Source: Littorina saxatilis (Eukaryota; Mollusca; Gastropoda; Littorinimorpha; Littorinidae). From it: a stretch of DNA of 64,000 bases. The stretch lies in the NCBI RefSeq assembly GCF_037325665.1, contig NC_090255.1, forward strand, positions 31,875,504 to 31,939,503, read 5' to 3'. The position numbers were made by a program, and so were the translations under genes. Under the pieces are notes generated by a model that did not search any database, was not told the DNA's origin, and saw only the letters and a program-made list of their open reading frames with translations. Of this stretch, positions 1 through 10,735 are shown one piece after another; position 1 is the stretch's first letter, and each line of letters begins with the position of its first letter.

Positions 1-150
1 TTGATTGTGTTTTTGTTTTCTTTTTGCTTTTGTGTGTGTTTGTGTGTGGTTGGTTGAAGTTTTTGTGTTGGTCTTGTGTGTGTGAGTGAGCCTGTGTGTG
101 TGTGTTTTAGGGTGTGTGTGTGTGTTTTAGTGTGTGTGTGTGTGCGTGTG

Positions 151-259
151 CGGCTGATCCGGCAGTACCAGGACAACACCGCCAAAAAACACACACAGAT
201 ACAGGAGCTGCAGACCTCGTCAGTTGATTTGCTTTTTGCTTTTGTGTGTGTGTGGTGTG

Positions 260-323
<64 letters not shown>

Positions 324-812
324 TTTAGGTTTTTGTGTTGTTCATGTGTGTGTGAGTGAGCATGTATGTGTGTTTTAGGGTGTGTGCGCATGGGTGAGTG
401 TGTGAGTGTTCTTCTTCATTCATAGCCTGAATCTCCCACGTTCACTCATGTTTTTGCACGAGTGGATTTTGACGTGTATGACCGTTTTTACCCCGCCATT
501 CAGGCACCATACACCAATTTCGGGGGAAGCATGTTGCGTATTTTCGTGTTTCTATAACCCACCGAACTCTGAGATGGATTACAGAATCTTTTCTGTGCTC
601 ACTTAAGTCTTGTGCTTGCATGTACACACAAAGGGGGTTAAGTCACTAGCAGGTCTACACATAAGCTGACCTGGGAGATCGGAAAAATCTCCACCCTTAA
701 CCCACCAGGCAGCCACGATTTGAACTCACAACCTTCCGATTAGGAGGCTGATGTCTTATCTACTACGCCACTGTCCCCGTCAGTGTGTGTGTGTTGGTGG
801 GTGTGTGTTGGT

Positions 813-863
<51 letters not shown>

Positions 864-3800
864 TGCGTGCGTACGTGTGTGCGTGCGTGCATGCATGTGT
901 GCGTGCGTGCGTGCGTGTGTGTGTGTGTGTGTGGTTCTATCTGTGAAACAACATATGTATTATTTTTGATGAGGATGTTCACACTTTGTGTGTGCAGAGC
1001 CAAGATTTTCCAGGCATCCAAGTGCAATATCTGTAATCACACGTTGGAACTCCCCTCCGTACACTTCTTGTGTGAGCCCCACTCCTATCATCAACAGTGA
1101 GTAGCATACTGGCTTTTCTTTGTTTCTGGCGAATTTGACATGCCTCTTGGTGTGTCCGTTTTCATTGACTCTTTGTTTTTTTATCTCGATGATTGTGATG
1201 TTTCATTAGACTGTTGTTGTTTTTCTCTCTTCAACTTTCAGTGATACAGTTACTTATACTATAATACAGTCTACATTTTGGTTTCTGCTGTATTTTTCAT
1301 GCACCATGAAGTGGTCCTTTGAAGTAACATGAGATACAGAAGGACAAACGTCTAATTTGTCAGTAATAGCTCTTTGAATGTCAGTAATAGCTCGTTGGAC
1401 TTGATGAAGAATACATGCTATTTAATTTACAATGGGATGTAAAATTTCTGATATTTGCTTCTGCTGAAACAAGAATTGTTAATCATGCACATTGCTTTAT
1501 TAAGATGGTTTTTGCTGTGTGTGTGTGTTGCAGTTGCTTTGAGAGCTACTCCGAGAGTGAGATGGAATGTCCTGCTTGTGCACCAGAAAACAGGTTAGAG
1601 ATTTGTTTGTCTGTTTAGTGTAGCGTATATGAATGTGTGTGTGGGGGAGGGGGGGGTGGGGGGTTGAAAGATTGAATGAATGTCTGCTGATATGAGTTAG
1701 TTCATAACTGAAGGGATGTCCAGGGTTTGAAGAGTTCAGTTGAAAAATGTTTTTTTTGTGTGTAATAGAGTTTGTTTTGATAACGACGCTGGTGTTTGCG
1801 CTCTGGGTGTTATGTTATGAGAGTAAGTGATACAGTTGAACCCCCCCGCCTTTTCACTTCGTCCCCTTTTTAGACTTTTTGTTTGAAACCTCTGTTTTCC
1901 CCCTTTTTAAGACTTAATTTTCTCAGATTTTTGGAGGTCTTATAAAGGGGGTTCCACTGTTTACATGTACAGTAAAACCTGTCAAATAAGGACACCCTTG
2001 GGACCAGACAAAAGTGTCCTTATTCTGCAGGTGTCCTTATTAGACAGGTGCAAGTAAACGCGACAAAGTCAAGTTGAGAGAGAGAGAGAGAGAGTACTGC
2101 ACATGTACATGTACATTTATAAGAAAAACAGAAGCTGTTTAGTTTAAATAGAGAAACATTTAATATTGACTGTTGTAAAACAAGTTTAAAAGCTTTTTAT
2201 CATATCAACTGTATAAATTTAAATTGTTTAAAAGTTACTGGATCTCATTCATACAACACATTCACATTCACTTCATTCTGCACTCATCAGCTTTTGAAAG
2301 AATTTGTCCAGCGTTGTCTGAGTGGACCATTGATGGCAATGTGATTCGCACGTTTGGTTGAAAACCACTCGCACACGGCGTCATTTAGAAACCCATTTCT
2401 GGTCAGCACGTCCGTCTCCCGATTCCCACAACTTCATTATTTTTTCCCGATCGACGCTGATTTTCGAAATCTGCGTTCTCCCACACCCAAGCTCTTGTGC
2501 AATCGTTCGGCATGATTTCCCACTTTCCAGTTGTTTGACAACATTTATCCTTTGTTCTAAAGTCAGCGCATTTCTTCCTTTTCTTGAATTTGAATTTCTT
2601 GCTGCCATCTTGTTAAACACGAATCACTCTTTCGAAGAGAAGATACATGTATTCACTCATACACTTTCACTTCCGTTCCGCCGAACACGTTCCACTCGTT
2701 GGATTGGCTGCCTTGGAACTCTAGCAGCCAATCAAATGCGTCGACTTAAAACACTCACCAAGAATAGACTATCGGTATTCCAAGCTCTCGTAATCTCTCG
2801 CAAACTTCAGAGCATAGCAAAGCATGCGGTACAGCGATCTCGTGCGAGCTGCACAAGCCAAGGTTCGAAGTTCTCGCGATGTTCAAAGCATAACAAATAG
2901 CGTGTCTCGCGAGAGCTGCTCAGATACCGAATAATATCAACTGATCGATTTATCGTCTTCTTCGTCGATCGAACTTCCCAGCTTGCTGTGGATGTCCGTA
3001 TTTAGCAGGTATATGACTTATTATGGACCCAAAATACGTGTCCGCGTCCGTAATGCCGAGGTGGCCGTAACGTACAGGTGTTTTACAGTGTAAAGCAGTC
3101 CGTGCCGAGACTGACTGTCCGTATTCTGCGAGTGTCCGCTAAGTCCAGTGACCGTATTTGACAGTTTTCACTGTATATGAAATGACAAGGCAAATGACGT
3201 TATTTTAACCCTTTTTGGAGGTCTTATAAAGGGGTTCCACTGTTTACATGTATATGAAATGACAAGGCAAATGACGTTATTTTAACCCTTTTTGGAGGTC
3301 CTATAAAGGGGTTCCACTGTTTACATGTATATGAAATGACAAGGCAAATGACGTTATTTTAACCCTTTTTGGAGGTCCTATCAAGGGGGTTCCACTGTTT
3401 ACATGTATATGAAATGACAAGGCAAATGACGTTATTTTAACCCTTTTTGGAGGTCTTATAAAGGGGTTCCACTGTTTACATGTATATGAAATGACAAGGC
3501 AAATGACGTTATTTTAACCCTTTTTGGAGGTCTTATAAAGGGGTTCCCCTGTTTACATGTATATGAAATGACAAGGCAAATGACGTTATTTTAACCCTTT
3601 TTGGAGGTCTTATAAAGGGGTTCCCCTGTTTACATGTATATGAAATGACAAGGCAAATGACGTTATTTTAACCCTTTTTGGAGGTCTTATAAAGGGGGTT
3701 CCACTGTTTACATGTATATGAAATGACAAGGCAAATGACGTTATTTTAACCCTTTTTGGAGGTCCTATAAAGGGGTTCCACTGTTTACATGTATATGAAA

Positions 3801-4638
3801 TGACAAGGCAAATGACGTTATTTTAACCCTTTTTGGAGGTCTTATAAAGGGGTTCCACTGTTTACATGTATATGAAATGACAAGGCAAATGACGTTATTT
3901 TAACCCTTCATTCTCTCCAGGAAATTCATGGACATTATTCGAGCTCAGGAGATGACCCGGGATACTCACGAGTCATTCCATAACCAGGTAAGTCATCAGG
4001 GATGCGATTTTAAGAAAGGAATCATTTTATGAAAGTCCATGTGCAAGTTGTTTCTCTTTACTCAGTATCCGTTTTACTGGTTGAAACCCAAGTACCTTGT
4101 GAATTTTGTTGGTCTTTTGACAGAGAGACTATTAGCGGAAGCACTATTAATGAGCGCTTCTGGGGTGATAACGCGAGATAACTCCTGTGATCTTGCCGCG
4201 AGGTGGCGCCAGTTACCAGTCGAAATAAAGAAGGGGCATAACCTCACCAGAACCGACCATTGTCTGTTTACCGTATAAAATGCACAACTTACACATGATC
4301 GGTTACCAAACCGATATGCTGTTTGGGACCAATGCAAGTTTTTGTCCTTTCTCGTGTGATCTTGCTGCGAGGTGGCGCCTGTTTCCAGCCGAAAGAAAGA
4401 GGGGCATAACCTCACCAGAACCGCCCAACTCTTGTACACATTTTTATAAACTATTCAGCAGTAACGTCTGACTGTTAAATATGCTTATTAGCAAGATGAA
4501 TGAGTTTGAAATGAATGCACGCAATTCTCAGGTTATTTTTAACTGTGTTTGCAGTTGGAAAGGGCACCAGATGGGTTTGCAGTGGTTGCTGACTATTTCG
4601 GACGAGGTCTGTTCAACGCTCCAAAACCTAGCAAATGA
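151..4638 (+). CDS. VPS11: VPS11, 3' five exons (HOPS/CORVET subunit, RING-H2 C-terminus)
   Basis: Five exons read as the C-terminal part of VPS11, a core subunit of the HOPS and CORVET complexes that tether endosomes and lysosomes. Exons: about 151-218, 998-1096, 1534-1593, 3921-3987, 4555-4638 (stop TGA 4636-4638). All junctions are GT/AG and the reading phase carries through each one. Exon 1 holds the coiled-coil end ([17 protein letters not shown]). Exons 2-3 hold the RING finger ([20 protein letters not shown], then CFESYSE..CPAC). Exons 4-5 give [10 protein letters not shown] and [11 protein letters not shown], a VPS11 hallmark. The protein ends NAPKPSK, shorter than my recollection of the human tail. 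The first exon's acceptor lies in a GT repeat and is not clear. The gene continues upstream of the window. One oddity: the RING has Cys-Glu-Pro-His where relatives have Cys-X-His. Identity is from recalled family sequences. Confidence 0.93.
239..322. repeat. (TG)n microsatellite
   Basis: An almost pure TG run in the VPS11 intron after the first visible exon. Cysteine/valine-rich open frames over it are artefacts of the repeat. Confidence 0.9.
411..781 (-). mobile_element. tRNA-derived SINE (head type 2), near full length
   Basis: Read on the minus strand it starts with a tRNA-like head (CGTAGTAGATAAGACATC, B-box-like GTGAGTTCAAATC). The body is shared by all the SINEs here (AACCCACCGAACTCTGA on the plus strand), and it ends in the stretch that becomes GAAGAA on the minus strand. 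It lies in a VPS11 intron. Confidence 0.8.
785..933. repeat. (TG)n / TGCG microsatellite
   Basis: A long TG array with GCGTGCGT variants, directly after the SINE head and about 65 nt before VPS11 exon 998-1096. Confidence 0.9.
1831..1961. mobile_element. pogo-like MITE (CAGTGGAACC family), copy 1
   Basis: The ends are TACAGTTGAACCCCC and GGGGGTTCCACTGT. The interior has the family pattern of 'TTTAAGAC' blocks and TTCTCAGATTTTTGGAGG. Its right end seeded the 77-bp minisatellite that follows. Confidence 0.8.
1970..3173 (-). mobile_element. Tigger/pogo-like DNA transposon, internally deleted
   Basis: A 1.2-kb element flanked by TA on both sides (1968-1969 and 3174-3175). Its terminal inverted repeats are CAGTAAAACCTGTCAAATA and, at the right end, the complement of CAGTGAAAACTGTCAAATA. 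It keeps only a transposase N-terminus on the minus strand. Removing it with one TA restores one unit of the flanking 77-bp minisatellite, so it landed after that array formed. Confidence 0.85.
2381..2620 (-). pseudogene. Tigger/pogo transposase N-terminal fragment (CENP-B-type HTH)
   Basis: A 79-residue open frame. After a basic start ([20 protein letters not shown]) comes [20 protein letters not shown], the psq/CENP-B helix-turn-helix of pogo-superfamily transposases, then [18 protein letters not shown]. The DDE catalytic domain of the family is absent, so this is a remnant. The long plus-strand frame over it is a shadow. Confidence 0.8.
3174..3908. repeat. 77-bp minisatellite, about 9-10 units
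   Basis: The unit contains GGAGGTCTTATAAAGGGG, TTCCACTGTTTACATGTA, TATGAAATGACAAGGC and AAATGACGTTATTTTAACCC. Starts of ATGACGTT at 3194 and 3271 give 77 bp, and the last at 3889 fits nine steps with a few 78-bp units. Part of the unit is the right end of the pogo-like MITE. The array runs up to about 12 nt before the acceptor AG of VPS11 exon 3921-3987. Confidence 0.95.
4181..4426 (+). repeat. pair of ~76-bp direct repeats
   Basis: 4181-4259 and 4351-4426 share GTGATCTTGC, GCGAGGTGGCGCC, GGGGCATAACCTCACC and AGAACCG. They lie in the last VPS11 intron. Family unknown; perhaps ends of an element spanning the pair. Confidence 0.65.
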
Positions 4639-4703
4639 GCAACGCCCATCTGAGAAGTGTTCATGATTTGAATAATGTTGAATGTCTGTGATAGAAGAAT
4701 ACC

Positions 4704-4709
4704 AATAAA
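4704..4709 (+). other. polyadenylation signal of VPS11
   Basis: AATAAA lies 66 nt after the VPS11 stop codon. It is the first canonical hexamer on this strand after the stop, so it is the likely 3' end signal; use is inferred. Confidence 0.6.
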
Positions 4710-4965
4710 CTGGCACACAAACACATCAATACAGACACGGGAGTGTTATACGCAAACCTTACTCAGACACATTTCTTCTCCAGACTTTTTTCTCATGTTG
4801 AGGAGAGCCGAAGAAATTGAGTATGATACTTGTATGCTAGATCCTTGTGTAGCTCACAGATCAAAATATCTTTTGATAATAGCAGTGTATGTGACAAGTG
4901 GTACATGTGAGAAGGTTGCATCTGTGTTTTAGTGATAAAACTGAAAGAATGTGTTTTCTGTGGGT

Positions 4966-5292
4966 TTGTTTGTTTGTTCGTTCATGGGCTGAAACTCCCA
5001 CAGCTTTTACGTGTATGACCGTTTTTACCCCGCCATTTAGGCAGCCATACGCCGCTTTCGGAGGAAGCATGCTGGGTATTTTCGTGTTTCTATAACCCAC
5101 CAAACTCTGACATGGATTACAGGATCTTTTTCGTGCGCACTTGGTCTTGTGCTTGCGTGTACACACGGGGGTGTTCGGACACCGAGAAGAGTCTGCACAC
5201 AAAGTTGACTCTGAGAAGTTGACTCTGAGAAATAAATCTCTCGCCGAACGTGGGGACGAACTCACGCTGACAGCGGCCAACTGGATACAAAT
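4966..5292 (-). mobile_element. tRNA-derived SINE (head type 1), head truncated
   Basis: The typical SINE body and (TTTG)n-bordered tail read on the minus strand. It stops inside the tRNA-like head (CTGGATACAAATCC). A 14-bp stretch, TTGACTCTGAGAA, is doubled inside it. Confidence 0.8.
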
Positions 5293-5494
5293 CCGTTTTC
5301 TGTGGGTGAACTTTGAAACATACTGAATCTGGCATGATCCTGACAGGAGAGCTTTATGGTGAAACCAATCACTTCTAAGTCCATTCAAGGGTTTCTTTTA
5401 TTGCACAGCTCTGTGTCATTGTTGCATTTCCAACCACTCTGTCCATTTGTGTTCCTGCATTGTGTTGCAATTTCAACTTTTAAACACATGCCAT

Positions 5495-5868
5495 TTTTGG
5501 CTCACGTAAGTGTAGCCTATGCGATCGTAACTTTGTCTGTCTGTGCGTGTGTGCGTGTGTATGTCTGTGGTAGAAACTTTAACATTTGAAGACGTCACAT
5601 TATGGCGTAAGAGGGTTAGACGTCACGCGAAGGAATTACTGAAAGTCTCGGTCATTGTTATTTTGAGCGGGCCGAGACTAGTTGGCAGTCGTGTCCCTGT
5701 AAGTTACAGGCTACATGCAGACAGACAGATCTAGATCTAGTGTCTCGCTTTCTTGCACAGTGTCACCTATGCTTACTGTGTGTGTGTGTGTTTGTGTGAC
5801 GGAGTGATTGAGTTTGTGTTACTGTTTGTCGATTTCTTACGTGAGCCTTGAAGGCTTCGCCTCTTGTT
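5495..5868 (+). mobile_element. Helentron-like non-autonomous element (TGGCTCACGTAAG family)
   Basis: Subterminal inverted repeats GGCTCACGTAAG and CTTACGTGAGCC; a GTGTGTGCGTG microsatellite follows the 5' block. The 3' end is a short GC hairpin (GAAGGCTTCGCCTC) followed by TTGTTTT. A reversed second copy lies at 44536-45626. Confidence 0.65.
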
Positions 5869-6090
5869 TTCTTCTCTGGCCCAACTGTTGTCTCAGCAGT
5901 GTGCATATGATGATGTTAACAAACTTTGTTGGAACCCTTGCAACTCAAGATGGCCTGAGTTTTGAGAAGTACAGTGGAACCCCTCTTTTAACACCCCCCC
6001 CCCCCCCCCCCCCCCCAATTTAAGACTCCCTCCTTTTTAAGACCTTGTTTTCTGTCTTTCTATGCATAACCTCTGTAAATTCGCCCCCAT

Positions 6091-6896
6091 TTTTGACTCA
6101 CATGCGAAGCAAAAGTGAGTCTATGTACTCACCCGAGTCGTCCGTCCGGACGTCCGGACGTCCGGAAAACTTTAACGTTGGATATTTCTTGGACACTATT
6201 CAGTCTATCAGTACCAAATTTGGCAAGATGGTGTATGATGACAAGGCCCCAAAAAACATACATAGCATCTTGACCTTGCTTCAAGGTCAAGGTCGCAGGG
6301 GCCATACATGTTGTCTAAAAAACAGCTATTTTTCACATTTTTCCCATTTTCTCTGAAGTTTTTGAGATTGAATACCTCACCTACATATGATATATAGGGC
6401 AAAGTAAGCCCCATCTTTTAATACCAGTTTGGTTTATCTTGCTTCAAGGTCAAGGTCACAGGAGCTCTTCAAAGTTGGATTGTATACATATTTTGAAGTG
6501 ACCTTGACCCTGAACTATGGAAGATAACTGTTTCAAACTTAAAAATTATGTGGGGCACATGTTATGCTTTCATCATGAGACACATTTGGTCACATATGAT
6601 CAAGGTCAAGGTCACTTTGACCCTTATGAAATGTGACCAAAATAAGGTAGTGAACCACTAAAAGTGACCATATCTCATGGTAGAAAGAGCCAATAAGCAC
6701 CATTGTACTTCCTATGTCTTGAATTAACAGCTTTGTGTTGCATGACCTTGGATGACCTTGACCGTGGGTCAAGGTCACATGTATTTTGGTAGGAAAAATG
6801 TGTAAAGCAGTTCTTAGTGTATGATGTCATTGCTAGGTTTAGTTACCCTAAAGGTCGAGGTCAAGCATGTGAGTCGTATGGGCTTTGCCCTTCTTG
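6091..6896 (+). mobile_element. Helentron-like non-autonomous element (GACTCACATG family), copy 1
   Basis: 5' TTTTTGACTCACATGCGAAG and 3' GCATGTGAGTCGTATGG give inverted subterminal repeats. A GTCCGTCCGGACG simple repeat follows the 5' block. The 3' hairpin GGGCTTTGCCC is followed by TTCTTGTT. Many CAAGGTCAAGGTCA motifs occur inside. Nearly identical to 26795-27600. It lies between Ts of a TTAA site. Confidence 0.7.
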
Positions 6897-6900
6897 TTAA

Positions 6901-7434
6901 AGGTGGTCGTCTACATTTTTTGCTTTTTTTCAATAATCTTATGGTTAGATTTCGCTAAAACGTTATGTCAGATGATGAATGAACCATGGGGAAAAAAGTT
7001 ATAGAAAAAAAAATATATGTAAAAAAAGATTTTATTTTTGGGTTGCGTGACTCACGCTTCCAATATTTTGTTTTCTGTTTGCTGAGAACATGTGCTTTGC
7101 CTAAAAATACTGACCAATCAAATTCATGTCACTATGCTTATAGCCACGCCCAAACAAGTGCAGCAACAAGTTTGACACTGGAGAGCTGTCCACACTTTTT
7201 TTTTAAACGCACGAAATGCACGGGATTTGAGAGGAGTTTTGCGCTTGGCATTTTCCAAATAAGGATATCCTACTATGAGTACTACGCTGGAATACTACAA
7301 TGAATTTTCAAACGGCTACACTGGCTTCGTCTTTCCTGATCGAAAGGGGGTGTATTGTTGATAATTTTAGATAATAGACTCTGCATTTTAATGGTCAAAT
7401 GGCGATTTCGGTATAAAAATGTAGACAAGGACCT
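6901..7434. mobile_element. TTAA-flanked MITE
   Basis: TTAA at 6897-6900 and 7435-7438 brackets inverted ends AGGTGGTCGTCTACAT and ATGTAGACAAGGACCT. It is inserted in pogo-like MITE copy 2. TTAA targets are typical of piggyBac-type elements; the superfamily is inferred from the target only. Confidence 0.6.
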
Positions 7435-7529
7435 TTAAGACTCCCTCCTATTTAAGACTCGATTTTCTCAGATTTGTTTAGGTCTTAAAGGGGGGTTCCA
7501 CTGTACTGTGTTGCTCTGCTCCAGTCACA

Positions 7530-7810
7530 CAAGACTACATTGGGGTGTGCACGTTAAAGATCCCACGATTGACAAAAGGGTCCTGGCAAAATTGTATAGG
7601 CATAGATAAAAATGTCCACCAAAATACCCGTGTGACTTGGAATAATAGGCCGTAAAAAGTAGGATATGCGCCGAAATGGCTGCGATCTGCTGGTCGATGT
7701 GAATGCGTGATGTATTGTGTAAAAAATTCCATCTCACACGGCATAAATAGATCCCTGCGCCTTGAGTCCGAGTCTGGAGATACGCGCGCGATATAAGACT
7801 TCATAATATA
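7530..7810 (+). mobile_element. SINE (type 4 body/tail), headless copy
   Basis: Contains TGTGCACGTTAAAGATCCC, GATTGACAAAAGGGTC, the reversed motif of the 39-kb copy and the tail GCGCGATATAAGAC. The tRNA-like head is missing. Confidence 0.75.
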
Positions 7811-9800
7811 ACAAGACAATAAGTTTGTTCTAAAAAGTGCACATCCACTACTGAATGGCTTATCATGCACATACCTGTGGGATGTTGTATATGTTTCTAG
7901 CTACAATACATACTGTCGGTCATCATTGGCTTTTTCGCAAGAAATTTGGCGTGCATTAGGAGTGTTTGTATGATCATGAATGCTTAGTTTGTACATGTAT
8001 ACATATAAATGCATGCTTGTGAATGGTGCTTTTGATTGGATGGTCTCTTTTGTATTTTGTGTTGTGGCATTCCATTGATATAATGTCCTGTTTTGATACA
8101 AACTGACATGGGTATGAAATAAATAGTGAAACTTCTGTGATATCTGGTCAGTTATTTGTTTTGAATCGGTGAGAATATGTGTGTATTTCGCATGCGTGTG
8201 CATTTTATGGAGGGATTGACATTATTAAGATAAGTAGCTAAACATTGTAAACCTGCGTGTGTTTTGGGGCGGGAAGGGGGTCCTCTACGTGCAAAGACAA
8301 GGCTGAGAATGGGCCTTGGGTGCACACACAACTATTAAAATTCAAGGACTAAATCCTCAACTCTCTCAGTGCTTTAGTTTGATATTCTTATGGCGAGGTT
8401 CAGAAATTTTCATGCATGGATTTGAAAGGACATTTCACACACACACACAGCTGTTAGTTTTGTTTCGACAAGCAGTTGTGTTCGTCAGTTGACAACTGCT
8501 TCATACAGTTGGGGTATATGAACACAGCACATACGTTCCAGTTATTTACATCTGCACGCAGCTTCAACAAAATCATACAAATCTGATGTAAAAATATACA
8601 CAATTTTATTTTTCTGTGAAATATTTACAAAGAAAAACAGGTCTTTTATTTTTATCAAAACATGCTAACAAGAAAATGTGTAAATGGACTATAACAAAAA
8701 AAAGTACAGCTCAACAGGTGTTTGTACAGTAATCCTGTGAAGACCATTTACATGATAAACTACTCAAGTATAACTAAAAAGAGAAAGAAAACAAAAAGGA
8801 TTTAATAAAACAACAAATGGAATAAGGTTCTAAATAAAAATCAATTCTTGATGATTTCCATAAAAATTAATAGTGTAAGGTTCTTTTTTATAATCAGTTC
8901 CTCATGGTTTCCCTAAAGTAGTCAGAATCTTTACTCTTTTTATGAATAGGTCTAAAAAAAGAAATAAACAGAGAATATGTATATGGGTTTAGATGAGCAC
9001 TGACGAATAACTATTTTCGCAGAAATATGCAGATGCAAAATGCTATCTAGAGTATCAACAATGACAAAGAAAATGCGAGATACTTTGCATGATAAATGTG
9101 ATTTTGATATGTAACGATTCTGTGCATCACTGAATAGTGTGTGAGGTATGTACATACTTACAGAAATGTCCGGAATAAAAACGTATTATATAAAAAATAA
9201 AAAAGACACTTAGCAGAGAAGTATCTCTGGAACGTGAGTTTAAAAACGACAGTTTTAAAATGACATGTACTTTTATAGTGTCCACAATAGGTGACTTGAT
9301 ATGTCTAAGTGAATGCATTATACAAAGATGTAAATAAGGCAGTTTCTAAACTTCATAAAATGCTATCAATTTCATCTTTTCTTGTTCTTCCACTGACATG
9401 AAAACCACTGCCTGACTCTTATTTCTACTACCAGAAGAAATCTTGGAATCAAAGACCATACAATTGAATGTTCACAACCAATACAGGGGAATTTAAACTG
9501 TACGACATACATTTGTTTAAGTTCTGCACTAATTAAAGAATAATGTTACAACCGACTCGGAGTAGCCCAATTTTGCTTGAAAAAAATACAAGACTCATCA
9601 TCGTACTGACACGTAAAATAAAAATTTAGGGTTTTTAGGGGCAGAAATCTGGTACTGGTAAAAACACTAACATACCACCTCAAATTTCCCTACACTGATT
9701 TCATTGGTCAAATGCTACTTAAAATGCCATAAAACAATTTTTACCCCCTAAAAGTAAAACATGTACACTTTCATTGCTCTGTTAAAACTGTCAGCCTTTC
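7811..9800. other. AT-rich gene-poor stretch
   Basis: I see no exon, SINE or MITE ends here. It lies 3' of claudin-like gene A (minus strand) and may include its 3' untranslated or downstream DNA. Short open frames lack any recognisable motif. Confidence 0.4.
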
Positions 9801-10735
9801 GATAAAGTCTAATATAGAGTTTGTGTTCTAAAGTCAGAAAGTCCAAACATGTCACTTTTCCGTTGGCCAGAGGCAGTCTGTTCACCGAAACCGCTTTGCA
9901 TAAATGTCAGTTAACAACCGCTTTGCATAAATCATTAAATGTCAGTTAACTCTCAGATGGTAACTCTTTCGCTGAAGGATTCTGTTATGTAGACTTAGGG
10001 TAATTGGATGGCGTCTAATGGAGAGTTTGTGTTCTGTAGTCAGATGGACCAAACATGTCGCAAATGTCAGTTAACTCTCAGATGGTAACTTTCCCTGAAC
10101 AATTCTAAAATAACTCCTCGTCCATTATGCAGGCTTTGAGTAATGGAATGGTGTCTAATGGAGAGCTTGTGTTCTATAGTCAGATGGACCAAATATGTCG
10201 CAAATGTCAGTTAACTCTCAGATGGTAACTCTTTCGCCGAACGATTCTCGAACAACGCCTCATGCATTGACCTAAGGCCAAAAAAAAATTTGTCTGTTTC
10301 TGGTAACATGGCTAAAAAAATAGGGTAGGTAGGTAGGGATTTTTTTTCTTTTTTTTCCCAAATGTAAACCAATAAAACTAACTTTAAAAATCGCGCAAAG
10401 AGACTGGATTCACTATACATAGAGACAAGACACTCAACACATTTACAAATCTGTGACAAAGACTGAAATCGTCAGCGGACTTTCGTTTTCACACGTTTTT
10501 GTTGTTCATTTTCTCACCCTGTCCTTTACCACCAAAACAAAAAAAAGGAAAAAAAAAGTTTAGGGTCAGCGCCGAAATTTAGGGTCGGTCGGGTGACCAG
10601 AAACAGACAAATTTTTTTTTTGGCCTTAGGGTAATTGTATGGCGTCACTTAACTCTCAGATGGTAACTCTTTCGCCGAACGATTCTCGAACAACTCCTCA
10701 TGCATTGACCTTTGGGTAATTGTATGGCGTCGTCC
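9800..10735 (-). repeat. tandem ~125-145 bp repeats covering the 3' end of claudin-like gene A
   Basis: GTTAACTCTCAGATGGTAAC recurs near 9945, 10070 and 10210, with a shorter form near 10645. It is followed by TCTTTCGC(C/T)GAA and then by GGGTAATTGTATGGCGTC or variants. The rightmost unit contains the end of the gene A coding exon (minus strand GACGCCATACAATTACCC, stop at 10698). The others are downstream copies that diverge leftward. Confidence 0.8.
10275..10626. mobile_element. GGCC-ended TA MITE, copy 1
   Basis: TA at 10273-10274 and 10627-10628. Long inverted ends start AGGCCAAAAAAAA, then GTCTGTTTCTGGTAAC; the inner parts are rich in TAGGG(T)CGGTCGGG. Inserted in one of the claudin-gene 3' repeat units. 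Confidence 0.8.

Larger units (their letters stand above)
5972..7503. mobile_element. pogo-like MITE copy 2, split by two insertions
   Basis: The left part (from 5972, CAGTGGAACCCC, with a poly-C tract 5994-6016) and right part (7435-7503, ending GGTTCCACTG) make a normal copy flanked by TA. A TTAA-target MITE and a Helentron-like element separate them. Confidence 0.75.

Noticed and set aside
76-391. Cys/Val- and His/Thr-rich open frames on both strands
   Set aside because: They translate a GT/AC microsatellite; only the short VPS11 exon inside (about 151-218) is real coding sequence.
2358-2900. 180-codon plus-strand frame
   Set aside because: It is antisense to the Tigger transposase fragment and has no motif.
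3174-3908. Possible CRISPR-like array
   Set aside because: The 77-bp units are head-to-tail without unique spacers, in an animal intron; it is a minisatellite.
3890-3987. U12-type intron before VPS11 exon 4, prompted by SNRNP25 in the window
   Set aside because: The donor (GTTAGA) and branch region do not match the U12 consensus; it is an ordinary intron.
6208-6778. Minus-strand frames in the GACTCACATG elements
   Set aside because: The same frames occur in both copies only because the elements are nearly identical; no motif, no start context.
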